In this document: positions 46,327 to 55,460 of the stretch, piece by piece | Layout of the letters: each line of letters begins with the position of its first letter | How positions within the stretch are numbered: the stretch's first letter is position 1 | Origin: Rhodanobacter denitrificans | GTDB lineage: Bacteria > Pseudomonadota > Gammaproteobacteria > Xanthomonadales > Rhodanobacteraceae | Assembly: GCF_000230695.2 (NCBI RefSeq) | Contig: NC_020541.1 | Coordinates: 3,410,001-3,474,000 of the forward strand | Length of the DNA: 64,000 nt | Reading direction: 5' to 3' | Translations under genes and position numbers: made by a program | The notes under the pieces: model-generated | Seen by the model: the letters and a program-made list of their open reading frames with translations, nothing else | What the model was told of the DNA's origin: nothing | The model's database searches: none

Positions 46327-48261
46327 ATGCGCTTCATGCGCCTCTCGCGCGTCGCCGCGATCGCACTGCTGTTTTCACTGGTGCTGGCCGCCTGCGTGCC
46401 GGCGAACACGCCGCGCTCGCCGGCCGAACTTGCCGCCGCGCAAAGCGCCGAGGCGCTGTCCCGGCAGGGCCAGTTCGACCAGGCCGCGCAGGCCTGGCTG
46501 GCGCTCGCCGCGCAGTCGCGCGGCCACGCCGACAGCTACCGATTGCTGGCCGCCGAGGCATGGCGCGAGGAAGGCCGGCTCGAACGCGTCGCCCCGGTGC
46601 TGGCCGAGATCAAGCGCCAGCGCCTGAGCGGCGATGAGCCGCTGCGCTTCGACCTGCTGCAGGCCGAGCTCGCGCTCGACCGCCACGACGCCGCCACCGC
46701 GCTGCGGCTCACCACCCAGCCAAACGTCGCCGTGCCGCCGGCGCTGCAGCTGCGCCTGCTGGAGTGGCGTGCCCGCGCGATGGCCGCCAGCGGCGACCGT
46801 TGGGGCGCCGCACGCACCCGCGTGCAGATGGACGGCCAATTGAGCGGCTACGACCACACCCAGAACCGCCAGCAGATCCTCGACCTGCTGGGCCGGGTCG
46901 GCGTCGAGTCGCTCAAGCAGCGCGCCGCCGCGATGCAGCGCGGCGACCGCATGCTGCCGTGGGTGAACGAGGCGCTGAACCAGCTCGGCGTCGCCGTGGC
47001 CCAGCCGCCGCCGGACCTGCAGCAGCCGGTCGGCACCCTGCTGCCCGGCGCCGGCGCGAACGTGCGCGAGGGCTACAAGGCACCCAGCCAGGTCGCCCTG
47101 CTGCTGCCCAGCGACGGCAATTACGCCGCGGCGAGCACCGCGATCCGCGAAGGCTTCTTCGCGGCCTATCTCGACGCCGGGCGCAACCACGCGCCACGTC
47201 CCTCGGTGCGCGTCTACGACAGCCAGGGCACCGCCGACGGTGCGGTCAAGGCCTACCAGCAGGCGGTCAGCGACGGCGCGCGGCTGGTGGTCGGCCCGCT
47301 GACCCGCGGTGAAGTCGCCGGGGTGTTCAGCCAGGCGCGACTGCCGGTGCCGTTGCTGGCGCTGAACCACCCCGACGACAAGCAGCTGCCCGCCGGCGAT
47401 GCCAGCGAATTCGGCCTGCTGCCGGAAACCGAAGGCGCTCAGGCCGCCGACCACATGGTCGAACGCGGCCTGCGCCGGGTCTATGCCATGGTCTCCACCG
47501 ACGATTTCGCGCAACGTGCCGCCGGCGCGTTCAAGGCCGAGCTGGCGGCGCGCGGCGGCGAGCTCGCCGGCACCGTCACCCTGCCGCCGGGCGTCACCAG
47601 TTACGCCGACCTCATCGCCGGACTGAAGCTTCCCACCGGCACCAACGCGCCGCCAGCGGCGGCGGTCGAACCGGCGACCGCCGGCACCACGGCGGCAGCC
47701 GCTCTCAGCGGCGCGGTGAGCGACGCCGGCATCTTCATCAGCATGCGTCCGGAACAGGCGCGCCTGTTGCTGCCGCAATTGCGCATCGCGCAGGTGAACC
47801 TGCCGGTGATCGCCACCTCGCACGTCTACGCGGGCAGCGACGACGTCGCCGCGAACCGTGACCTCGACGGCGTGGAATTCTGCGACGCACCGTGGCTGTT
47901 CGACGCCCAGCCGGGTCTGCCGAACCGCGACGGTATCGCCGCACGCCTGCCGGCGGCCCGCGGTGGCGCGGCGCGGCTGTTCGCATTCGGCATGGACGCA
48001 TGGAACCTGGTGCCCTACCTGGAGTGGCTACGCGCGCACCCGGGCAGCTACGTGCCCGGCGCCAGCGGTCAGCTTGCCGCCGACCAGTTCGGCCGGGTAC
48101 GCCGCGTGCTGATCTGGGCGCAGTTCCAGAACGGCCTGGCGCGCCCGCTGGGCGGCAGCCTGCAGTTGGACGACGCACCCTCGAACGCGCCGCCCGCCAG
48201 CGCCGAGCCGGCGCCGTCGAGCTCGCCGTCGAGCGGAACCTTCCAGCCCGCGGCGGACTGA
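46327..48261 (+). CDS. lpoA: Outer membrane lipoprotein LpoA, activator of PBP1A
   Basis: A 644-residue lipoprotein: signal peptide with lipobox VLAAC (Cys23), an N-terminal TPR-like helical domain (about 40-230), and a C-terminal periplasmic-binding-protein fold (VALLLPSDGNYAAASTAIREGFFAAYL onward). It is the YraM/LppC family. LpoA reaches from the outer membrane to stimulate the transpeptidase of PBP1A. A TATGAT element near 46286 may be its -10. Its stop overlaps the yraN start by one base. Confidence 0.9.
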   Translation: MRFMRLSRVAAIALLFSLVLAACVPANTPRSPAELAAAQSAEALSRQGQFDQAAQAWLALAAQSRGHADSYRLLAAEAWREEGRLERVAPVLAEIKRQRLSGDEPLRFDLLQAELALDRHDAATALRLTTQPNVAVPPALQLRLLEWRARAMAASGDRWGAARTRVQMDGQLSGYDHTQNRQQILDLLGRVGVESLKQRAAAMQRGDRMLPWVNEALNQLGVAVAQPPPDLQQPVGTLLPGAGANVREGYKAPSQVALLLPSDGNYAAASTAIREGFFAAYLDAGRNHAPRPSVRVYDSQGTADGAVKAYQQAVSDGARLVVGPLTRGEVAGVFSQARLPVPLLALNHPDDKQLPAGDASEFGLLPETEGAQAADHMVERGLRRVYAMVSTDDFAQRAAGAFKAELAARGGELAGTVTLPPGVTSYADLIAGLKLPTGTNAPPAAAVEPATAGTTAAAALSGAVSDAGIFISMRPEQARLLLPQLRIAQVNLPVIATSHVYAGSDDVAANRDLDGVEFCDAPWLFDAQPGLPNRDGIAARLPAARGGAARLFAFGMDAWNLVPYLEWLRAHPGSYVPGASGQLAADQFGRVRRVLIWAQFQNGLARPLGGSLQLDDAPSNAPPASAEPAPSSSPSSGTFQPAAD

Positions 48262-48617
48262 TGCGCGCCGCCGGCGACGATTTCGAGCAGCGCGCCTGCA
48301 CCGAACTGCTGCGCGCCGGTCTCACGCTGCTCGCGCGCAACTACAGCACCCGCCATGGCGAGCTGGATCTGGTGATGCGCGATGGCGACGCCGTGGTGTT
48401 CGTCGAAGTGCGCTACCGCAAGAGCGCCAGCCACGGCGACGCCGCCGCCTCGGTGACCACGGCCAAGCAGGCGAAACTGATCCTCGCCGCGCAACACTGG
48501 CTCGCCGCGCACCCGCAACACGCGCGGCGCAGCTGCCGCTTCGACGTGGTCAGCTACGACGGCCCATCCGATGCCATCCGGCGCGAATGGCTGCGCGGCG
48601 CATTCGAAGCCGGCTGA
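48261..48617 (+). CDS. yraN: YraN family (UPF0102) endonuclease-like protein
   Basis: A 118-residue restriction-endonuclease-fold protein. The motif GELDLVMRDGDAVVFVEVRYR carries the E-x-D...E-x-K-like catalytic pattern (the family usually has VEVKxR; here it is VEVRYR). The function is not firmly known. The ATG overlaps the lpoA stop (TGATG), as in the conserved yraLMN order. Confidence 0.92.
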   Translation: MRAAGDDFEQRACTELLRAGLTLLARNYSTRHGELDLVMRDGDAVVFVEVRYRKSASHGDAAASVTTAKQAKLILAAQHWLAAHPQHARRSCRFDVVSYDGPSDAIRREWLRGAFEAG

Positions 48618-48690
48618 TCTGGCCTGACCGATTCCGGCCCGGCTGATCTGGCGCAGCAAATTCTCCCCCAGAGTGGATTACGCTTTGCCG

Positions 48691-50064
48691 ATGCCGCTGC
48701 CTGACGCACTGCTCACCCACCTGCGCGAGATCTTCCCCGACGATGCACTCGCCACGGCCGCCGACCAACGGCGCGCCGCCGCCCGCGACAATTCCCGCCA
48801 TGAACACCTGCCCGACGCGGTGGTATTTCCCACCACTCACGCGCAGGTCGAGGCGCTGGTGCGCGCCTGCCGAGAACACAAGGTGCCGCTTACGGCGCGC
48901 GGCGGCGGTACCAGCTCCACCGGCGCCTCGGTGCCGCTGACGGGCGGCGTGGTGGCAAACTTCATGCGCATGAACCGCATCCTGCGCATCGCCCCGGACG
49001 ACCGCCTCGCCGTGGTGGAGCCGGGCGTGACCAACGAGGCCTTGCAGCAGGCGCTGGCGCCGCACGGCTTCTTCTGGGCACCCGACCCGGGCTCGGCGCC
49101 GTGGTGCACGGTGGGCGGCAACCTCGCCTGCAATGCCGCCGGGCCGCACGCGGTGAAATACGGCGCCACCCGCGACAACGTGCTGGGCCTGGCCGGCGTG
49201 GCCGGCACCGGCGAAAGCTTCCGCTGCGGCACGCAGACCAGCAAGAGCGCGATCGGCTACGACCTCACCCGCCTGCTGATCGGCTCGGAAGGCACGCTGG
49301 CGGTGATTACCGAGACCACCTTGAAACTCACGCCGAAGCCGGCGGCGCTGCGCAGCCTGCGCGCCAGCTACCGCGACGCCGCCAGCGCCGCGCAGGCGGT
49401 GGCGCGCATCATGGCGCAGCCGGCCACGCCCTGCGCGCTGGAGTTCATGGACGCGCTGGCGCTGAAGCTGGCGCGCGAACACCAGCCCGAGGCCGGCGTG
49501 CCCGAGGCCGCGGCGCTGCTGCTGATCGAACTGGACGGCGCGCCCGATGCGCTGGAGGCGGCCTGCGCCGCGGTCGAGGCCGCCGCCCGCGTGGACGGTC
49601 TGGTGCAGCTGGAGGTGGCGCGCGACGAAGCGCAGACTCGCGCGCTGTGGGCCGCGCGCAAGGCCCTGTCGTTCGCCCAGCGCGCGGTGACCCAGCACAA
49701 GATCAACGAGGACGTGGTGGTGCCGGTCTCGCGCCTGCCCGCGCTGGTGGACAGCGTGCGCGCGCTGTCGGAAAAGCACGCCGTGCCGATCGTGAGCTTC
49801 GGCCACGCCGGCAACGGCAACCTGCACGTGAACTTCCTGCCGCGCGACGTGGACGAGATCGAGCGCGCCTACGCCGCGCTGCCCGAGCTGTTCGAACGGG
49901 TGCTCGCGCTGGACGGCACGCTCTCCGGCGAGCACGGCATCGGCGCGGTGAAACGCGAGTTCATGCCGCTGGCGCTGGCGGGCGCGACGCTGGGCCTGAT
50001 GCGCGGCATCAAGGCCGCGTTCGACCCGGACGGCATCCTGAACCCGGGGAAGTTGCTGCCTTGA
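48691..50064 (+). CDS. FAD-linked oxidase (glycolate oxidase GlcD/D-lactate dehydrogenase type)
   Basis: A 457-residue flavoprotein. The PCMH-type FAD domain spans about 40-215 (VPLTARGGGTSSTGASVPLTGGVV, GGNLACNAAGPHAVKYGATRDNVLG), the FAD-oxidase C domain the rest (HKINEDVVVPVSRLPALV, FGHAGNGNLHVNFL, LDGTLSGEHGIGAVKREF). Relatives oxidise glycolate, D-lactate or D-2-hydroxyglutarate; the substrate cannot be told. A GTG at 48673 is an alternative start. The next gene starts within its stop codon. Confidence 0.85.
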   Translation: MPLPDALLTHLREIFPDDALATAADQRRAAARDNSRHEHLPDAVVFPTTHAQVEALVRACREHKVPLTARGGGTSSTGASVPLTGGVVANFMRMNRILRIAPDDRLAVVEPGVTNEALQQALAPHGFFWAPDPGSAPWCTVGGNLACNAAGPHAVKYGATRDNVLGLAGVAGTGESFRCGTQTSKSAIGYDLTRLLIGSEGTLAVITETTLKLTPKPAALRSLRASYRDAASAAQAVARIMAQPATPCALEFMDALALKLAREHQPEAGVPEAAALLLIELDGAPDALEAACAAVEAAARVDGLVQLEVARDEAQTRALWAARKALSFAQRAVTQHKINEDVVVPVSRLPALVDSVRALSEKHAVPIVSFGHAGNGNLHVNFLPRDVDEIERAYAALPELFERVLALDGTLSGEHGIGAVKREFMPLALAGATLGLMRGIKAAFDPDGILNPGKLLP

Positions 50065-50711
50065 ACGACGCCCATCGCACTCGTCGCGAGCCATCGCCGA
50101 CGGAACTGCCGCAACTGTCGCGCCGGATGGACGAGCTGCTGGCCGACATCCGCAGCTGTCGCACCTGCTCGCAGCAGAATCCGCCGGGGCTGCGTCCGGT
50201 GCTGCAGGCGTCGGCGACGGCGCGACTGCTGATCGTCAGCCAGGCGCCGGGGCGCAAGGTCGAGCAGACCGGCATCCCGTTCAACGACGTCAGCGGCGAG
50301 CGGCTGCGGGACTGGCTGCAGATCGGTCGCGACACGTTCTACGACGCCGCGCGCGTGGCGATCGTGCCGATGGATTTTTGCTACCCCGGCAAGGGTCGCA
50401 GCGGCGACCTGCCGCCACGCCCCGCATGTGCGGCGATCTGGCACCCGCAGCTGTTTCCGCTGATGCCCCGCGTGCGTCTGACCCTGGCCATCGGCCAGTA
50501 TGCGCAGGCGGGGCTGCTGGGCAGCGCACGCGCGGCGACGCTCACCGACACGGTGCGCGACTGGCGCACGCACCTGGCCCGTGGCGTGCTGCCGCTGCCG
50601 CACCCCAGCCCGCGCAACCGGCCCTGGGTGCTGCACAACCCGTGGTTCGAGGCCGAGCTGCTGCCGGTGCTGCGCGAACGGGTGGCATCCGCGCTTGCCG
50701 CCGCGGATTGA
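50061..50711 (+). CDS. Uracil-DNA glycosylase family protein
   Basis: Up to 216 residues of UDG superfamily fold: VSQAPGRKVEQTGIPFNDVSGERLRDWL near the N-terminus and LPLPHPSPRN near the C-terminus fit the active-site loops, with two cysteines at RSCRTC. The best-positioned start is TTG at 50061, overlapping the FAD-oxidase stop as TTGA; ATG at 50127 (194 residues) is the alternative. Whether it excises uracil or only binds DNA is unknown. Confidence 0.75.
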   Translation: MNDAHRTRREPSPTELPQLSRRMDELLADIRSCRTCSQQNPPGLRPVLQASATARLLIVSQAPGRKVEQTGIPFNDVSGERLRDWLQIGRDTFYDAARVAIVPMDFCYPGKGRSGDLPPRPACAAIWHPQLFPLMPRVRLTLAIGQYAQAGLLGSARAATLTDTVRDWRTHLARGVLPLPHPSPRNRPWVLHNPWFEAELLPVLRERVASALAAAD

Positions 50712-50818
50712 ACCTGTCGCATCGCACCTTGCCGCTTGGCGCCGGCGTCGTCTAACCTGCCCCGCTACGACATCGTGGCCACGGGGCCGACCCCGGCCTT
50801 GCAGGGGAACCCTCGTCC

Positions 50819-52099
50819 ATGAGCCTCAAGCTCCGCCTTACCGTACTCAATTTCTTCCAGTACTACATCTGGGGCGCCTGGCTGCTGACCATCGGCACCT
50901 GGTGGTTCCAGACCCAGCACTGGTCGGGCACCAGCTTCGGCGCGATCTTCTCGACCATGGGCATCGCCTCGCTGTTCATGCCTTCACTGGTCGGCATCGT
51001 GGCGGACAAATGGATCAACGCCGAGCGCCTGTACGGCATGCTGCAGATCGCCGGCGCGATGGTGCTGTTCGCGATCCCGCACGTGCGCGACCCGGAGCAG
51101 ATGTTCTGGGTGATGCTGCTGAACATGTGCTTCTACATGCCGACCATCTCGCTGGCGATCACGGTGGCCTACAACGCGCTCAAGCAGGACGGCCTGGACG
51201 TGGTGAACACCTATCCGCCGATCCGCGTGTGGGGCACCATCGGCTTCATCGCGGCCACCTGGACCACCAGCCTGCTCGGCTTCAAGGCCTCGCCCGCGCA
51301 GTTCCACGTGGCCGCGGCCGCCTCGCTGCTGCTGGGCCTGTATGCCTTCACCCTGCCCAAGTGCCCGCCCAAGCTGGGCGCCGCCCAGGGTCGCAGCCTG
51401 GTCGACCGGCTCGGCCTCACCTCATTTGTGCTGTTCAAGAACCGCAACATGGCGGTGTTCTTCCTCTTCGCGATGCTGCTCGGCGCGGCGTTGCAGCTCA
51501 CCAACGCCTACGGCGACGCCTTCCTCAGCGACTTCGTCAAGGTGCCCGCATACGCCAACTTGCTGGCGGTGAAGTACTCCACCATCATCATCTCGATCTC
51601 GCAGTTCTCCGAAACCGCGTTCATCCTCACCATCCCGTTCTTCCTGAAGCGCTTCGGCATCAAGGCGGTGATGACGATGAGCATGCTGGCCTGGGTGCTG
51701 CGCTTCGGCCTGTTCGCGTTCGGCGACCCGGCCGGCGGCCTGTGGATGATCGTGCTCTCGTGCATCATCTACGGCATGGCGTTCGACTTCTTCAACATTT
51801 CCGGCTCGCTGTTCGTGGAGAGCCAGGCCGACCCGAAGATCCGCGCCAGCGCGCAGGGCCTGTTCATGCTGATGACCAACGGCGTGGGCGCCGTGCTCGG
51901 CAGCCTGATCGCCGGCTTCGTGATCGACCACTTCTTCACCAACCACGCGTGCGACGACGCGGTGCTGATCTGCAAGGACTGGCACGGCATCTGGCTGGCC
52001 TTCGCCGGCTACGCACTGGTGATGGCGCTGCTGTTCGTGCCGCTGTTCAAGCACCGGCACGACGCGGCCGCCGCGCAGCAGGCCGTGCCGACGCACTGA
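50819..52099 (+). CDS. NupG-like nucleoside:H+ symporter family permease
   Basis: A 426-residue membrane protein with twelve predicted spans, opening KLRLTVLNFFQYYIWGAWL. The segments YPPIRVWGTIGFIAA and ADPKIRASAQGLFMLMTNGVGAVLGS match the NupG/XapB nucleoside permease family of the major facilitator superfamily. No nucleoside catabolic gene is adjacent, so the substrate is inferred only from the family. It stands alone between the UDG-like gene and the TonB receptor gene. Confidence 0.8.
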   Translation: MSLKLRLTVLNFFQYYIWGAWLLTIGTWWFQTQHWSGTSFGAIFSTMGIASLFMPSLVGIVADKWINAERLYGMLQIAGAMVLFAIPHVRDPEQMFWVMLLNMCFYMPTISLAITVAYNALKQDGLDVVNTYPPIRVWGTIGFIAATWTTSLLGFKASPAQFHVAAAASLLLGLYAFTLPKCPPKLGAAQGRSLVDRLGLTSFVLFKNRNMAVFFLFAMLLGAALQLTNAYGDAFLSDFVKVPAYANLLAVKYSTIIISISQFSETAFILTIPFFLKRFGIKAVMTMSMLAWVLRFGLFAFGDPAGGLWMIVLSCIIYGMAFDFFNISGSLFVESQADPKIRASAQGLFMLMTNGVGAVLGSLIAGFVIDHFFTNHACDDAVLICKDWHGIWLAFAGYALVMALLFVPLFKHRHDAAAAQQAVPTH

Positions 52100-52126
52100 A
52101 CCGGGCACGGCAGGTGTAGCAGTATT

Positions 52127-52155
52127 TGTTATTGCGAATCATTTTCATTTAACAT
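52127..52155 (+). promoter_or_regulatory. Promoter with Fur-box-like site before the TonB receptor gene
   Basis: TTGTTA (52127-52132) and TAACAT (52151-52156) are spaced by 18 bases. Between them ATTGCGAATCATTTTCATTT (52131-52150) resembles a Fur box, with the GAATCATT/TTCATT arrangement. Iron-dependent repression of the receptor gene is likely. Confidence 0.7.
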
Positions 52156-52179
52156 GCGCCTCCCCAACCGGAGGCCTCC

Positions 52180-54294
52180 ATGTCATTCGCCGTTCGCCCG
52201 TTCGCTCTTGCCCTCGCGCTCGCCGGCGTCGCCCATGCCGCCGACCAGAAGGTTGCGGTCGAACTCCGGCGCATCGAAGTCTCCGAAAGCACGCTGCGCA
52301 TGCCGCAGAGCCAGGGCGCGCTGCCGACCACGATCACGGTGATCACCAGCGAGGACCTGCGCCAGCAGCTGGCGATCACGCCGGATCTCTCCGACGCCAT
52401 CGGCAACCTGCTGCCCTCGTTCGCCCCCTCGACGCAGAAGCTCAGCTCGCGCGGGCAGACCCTGCGCGGGCGCAATCCGCTGTACATGATCGACGGCGTG
52501 CCGCAATCGAGCCCGCTGCGCAACGGTTCGCGCGATGCCTACACGATCGACCCGGCGATGATCGAGCGCATCGAGATCGTCGAGGGTTCCAACTCGATGC
52601 AGGGCCTCGGCGCCGCCGGCGGCATCATCAACATCATCACCAAGCAGGCGCCGAAGCAGGATGGCGTGCGCCAGGAAGTCACCGTCAACACCAGCGCGCC
52701 GACCCGCGGCGCGAACGGGCTGGGCTACGGCGCGGCGTACCTGCTGGGCTGGCGCAGCGGCGCGTTCGACCTGGTCGCCGGCGCGTCGTGGCGCAAGCGC
52801 GGCATGTACTCCGACGCGAAGGGACGGCTGATCGGCGTCGACGGTACCCAGGGCGACCTGATGGATTCGGTGAGCACGGACGGCTTCGCCAAGCTCGGCT
52901 ACGACTTCGCCGGCGCGCGCCGGCTGCAGCTGACGGTCAACCGCTTCGACCTGCAAGGCAACGGCGACTACACCGCCGTACCGGGCGACATGGCAAGCAA
53001 CCTGCCGACCACCTCGATCCGCGGCAAGCAGCCCGGCGACGCGCCGCGCAACCGCGTGCTGACCAGCAGCCTCGACTACCGCGACCCGGCGCTGGCCGGC
53101 GGCGAGCTGCGCGCGCAGCTCTATCACCAGAAGAACCGCGAACTGTTCGGCGGCGGACGTTTCGCCACCTTCCAGGACCCGGCCTACGGTCTGAACGTTT
53201 TCGACCAGTCGCAGAACGTGTCGACCAAGGACGGCGCCCGGCTGTCATGGGCCAGGCGCGGCCTGCTCGACGACAAGCTCACCCTGCTGGCCGGCGCCGA
53301 CGGCTATCGCGACACCACCTTCCAGGAGCTGACCCACACCGGCCGCCACTGGGTGCCGGACAGCACCTACACCGGCTGGGCGCCGTTCCTGCAGGCCGAA
53401 TACTGGCCGCTCGAGTCGCTGTCGCTGTCCGGCGGCCTGCGCCACGAGCACGGCACGCTGGAGGTGCCCACCTTCCGCACGCTGGCAGCCTACAACGGCG
53501 TCACCGTGCAGGGCGGCTCCACCAGTTTCAGCAAGACGCTGCCGAACGTCGGCGCGGTCTGGTACCTCACCGGCCGGCTCAACCTGTTCGCCAGCTACGC
53601 CGAGGGCTACACCCTGCCCGACGTGGGCCGCGTGCTGCGCGCGATCAACCAGCCGGGCCAGAACGTGGCCGATTTCCTCGACTTGAAGCCGGTGGTCTCG
53701 GACAACCGCGAAGCCGGCGCCGAGTACGCCGGCGACCGCGCGGGCGCGCGGGTGAGCTACTACGTCTCGCGCTCACGGCTCGGCTCGGTATTGGTGTTCG
53801 ACGCGCCGAACCAAGTCTACAACGTGATGCGCCAGCGCACTGCGATCAGCGGCTGGGAGGCACGCGCGAACTGGCAGCCGTTCGACGGCACCCGCCTCGA
53901 CGCGTCCTTCGCGATCAACCGCGGCCGCTCGGACCGCAACGGCGACGGCCAGGTCGACTCCGACCTCGACGGCGCCAACATCGCGCCGAACCGGCTCAAC
54001 CTGTCGTGGACGCAGCGCTGGAACGACGCGCTGTCGAGCTACCTGCAGTTGAGCCACGCCTACAGCCGCGACTTCGCCACGCTGGGCCGGCGCAGCGCGC
54101 GCTTCGACGGCTACAGCACCGCCGACGCCTACCTGAAATGGCACAGCGGCAGCGCCGGCGACTGGACGCTGGGCGTGCAGAACCTGGCCAACCGGCAGTT
54201 CATCAACTACGTCTCGCAGACCGTCGGCGACGATGACTCGTACTTCGCCGGCCGCGGCCGCGTGGTCTCGCTGACCTGGCAGCAGGCCTTCTGA
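52180..54294 (+). CDS. TonB-dependent outer membrane receptor
   Basis: A 704-residue receptor: signal peptide (AHA-A), an N-terminal segment that can hold a TonB box (VAVELRRIEVSES), plug domain (PTTITVITSEDLRQQL, about 50-160, ending IVEGSNSMQGLGAAGGIINIITK), and a 22-strand-type barrel ending in the aromatic SLTWQQAF. The Fur-box promoter and the downstream PepSY gene suggest uptake of a ferric siderophore. The siderophore cannot be named. GGAGG lies six bases before the ATG. Confidence 0.88.
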   Translation: MSFAVRPFALALALAGVAHAADQKVAVELRRIEVSESTLRMPQSQGALPTTITVITSEDLRQQLAITPDLSDAIGNLLPSFAPSTQKLSSRGQTLRGRNPLYMIDGVPQSSPLRNGSRDAYTIDPAMIERIEIVEGSNSMQGLGAAGGIINIITKQAPKQDGVRQEVTVNTSAPTRGANGLGYGAAYLLGWRSGAFDLVAGASWRKRGMYSDAKGRLIGVDGTQGDLMDSVSTDGFAKLGYDFAGARRLQLTVNRFDLQGNGDYTAVPGDMASNLPTTSIRGKQPGDAPRNRVLTSSLDYRDPALAGGELRAQLYHQKNRELFGGGRFATFQDPAYGLNVFDQSQNVSTKDGARLSWARRGLLDDKLTLLAGADGYRDTTFQELTHTGRHWVPDSTYTGWAPFLQAEYWPLESLSLSGGLRHEHGTLEVPTFRTLAAYNGVTVQGGSTSFSKTLPNVGAVWYLTGRLNLFASYAEGYTLPDVGRVLRAINQPGQNVADFLDLKPVVSDNREAGAEYAGDRAGARVSYYVSRSRLGSVLVFDAPNQVYNVMRQRTAISGWEARANWQPFDGTRLDASFAINRGRSDRNGDGQVDSDLDGANIAPNRLNLSWTQRWNDALSSYLQLSHAYSRDFATLGRRSARFDGYSTADAYLKWHSGSAGDWTLGVQNLANRQFINYVSQTVGDDDSYFAGRGRVVSLTWQQAF

Positions 54295-54295
54295 A

Positions 54296-55405
54296 GTGCC
54301 CGCCGCGACCACGGTCGACGCATCCGCGCACCATGCCGGCGCCGTGCGGCACTGGCTCAAGCGCCTGCACCTGTGGGTTGGCCTCAGCGTGGGGCTGGTC
54401 TACGCACTGATCGTGCTCAGCGGCAGCGTGCTGGTGCTGCAGGGTCCGCTGCTGCGGCTGATGCATCCGCCGTTGGCCGCACACGCGTTGCCCGACGCGG
54501 CGGCGCGCACGGCCGTGCTGACGCGCATCGCGCACGAATGGCCGTCCAGGGGACTGCGCGGCGCCGATCTGCCGACCGCCGGGCTGCCTGTGTGGCAGCT
54601 GTATTTTTCCGACGGCTCACGGCGCTATCTCGATCCCTCCAATGGCGACTTGCTGCTGACGCGCGCACCCGGCAGCGACCCGCTGCTGACCTTGCGCGAC
54701 TGGCATACCCACCTGCTCGCCGGGAAAACCGGCGAAGCCGTGCTGGGCGTGCTCGGCTGGCTCATGCTGGGGCTGCTGCTTTCCGGCGTGTGGCTGTGGT
54801 GGCCAGGCCGGCGGAACCTGCGCGGCAGCCTGCGCATCTACACGCAGCCGCCGGCGCGGCGCTGGGTCAGCTGGCACCGCAACGTCGGGGCGATCAGCCT
54901 GCCGTTGCTGCTGCTGGTGACCTTGACCGGCACCTTGATGGTCTACGGCGCGGGCACCCGACACGTCCTGCAGGCGCTGTTCGCGGATGCGCCGGCCACG
55001 CCGACGCCGGCCCGCATCGCGCCGCGCCCGCAGGCGATCGACTGGGCGGCGGTGCTCGACGCCGCGCAACACGCGCTGCCGGGCGCCGAATTGCGCCGCA
55101 TCGCGCTGCCCGCGGCCAACGACGGCCGCGTGACGATTCGCGCACGGGCGCCGGGCGAATGGCATCCGGTCGGACGCAGCCAGGTGTGGCTCGATCCCTA
55201 CCGGGCCCAGGTGCTGGGCGCCGTCGACGCCACCGCCGAAGGCACCGGCGCGCGCCTCAGCAACGCGGTTTATCCTCTGCACGCCGGCAGCGTGGGCGGC
55301 CTGGCCGGAAAGCTGCTGGTGCTGCTGTGCGGCCTGCTGCCGCCCTTCTTCCTGGTGACCGGGTTCCTGTTCTGGCGCGCGCGCCGACGGCGCCACCGCC
55401 GATAA
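54296..55405 (+). CDS. PepSY-associated membrane protein, probable siderophore-iron reductase
   Basis: A 369-residue protein with four membrane spans: RLHLWVGLSVGLVYALIVLSG, LGWLMLGLLLSGVWLWW, SLPLLLLVTLTGTLMVYG and LLVLLCGLLPPFFLVTGFLFW. Conserved histidines (KRLHLW, RDWHTHLL, SWHRNVG) could bind heme. Such PepSY_TM proteins follow siderophore receptors and are thought to reduce ferric iron. The GTG start lies one base after the receptor stop, so it is coupled to it. Confidence 0.8.
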   Translation: MPAATTVDASAHHAGAVRHWLKRLHLWVGLSVGLVYALIVLSGSVLVLQGPLLRLMHPPLAAHALPDAAARTAVLTRIAHEWPSRGLRGADLPTAGLPVWQLYFSDGSRRYLDPSNGDLLLTRAPGSDPLLTLRDWHTHLLAGKTGEAVLGVLGWLMLGLLLSGVWLWWPGRRNLRGSLRIYTQPPARRWVSWHRNVGAISLPLLLLVTLTGTLMVYGAGTRHVLQALFADAPATPTPARIAPRPQAIDWAAVLDAAQHALPGAELRRIALPAANDGRVTIRARAPGEWHPVGRSQVWLDPYRAQVLGAVDATAEGTGARLSNAVYPLHAGSVGGLAGKLLVLLCGLLPPFFLVTGFLFWRARRRRHRR

Positions 55406-55448
55406 GCGATCCCGGAGGCCGTCGGCACGGCAGTTTCCGCGATTCACT

Positions 55449-55460
55449 TACAATGGGCGG
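55449..55460 (+). promoter_or_regulatory. -10 element close to the dusB start
   Basis: TACAAT (55449-55454) lies six bases before the dusB ATG. A start at the usual distance would fall on the ATG itself, giving a leaderless mRNA. Confidence 0.4.
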
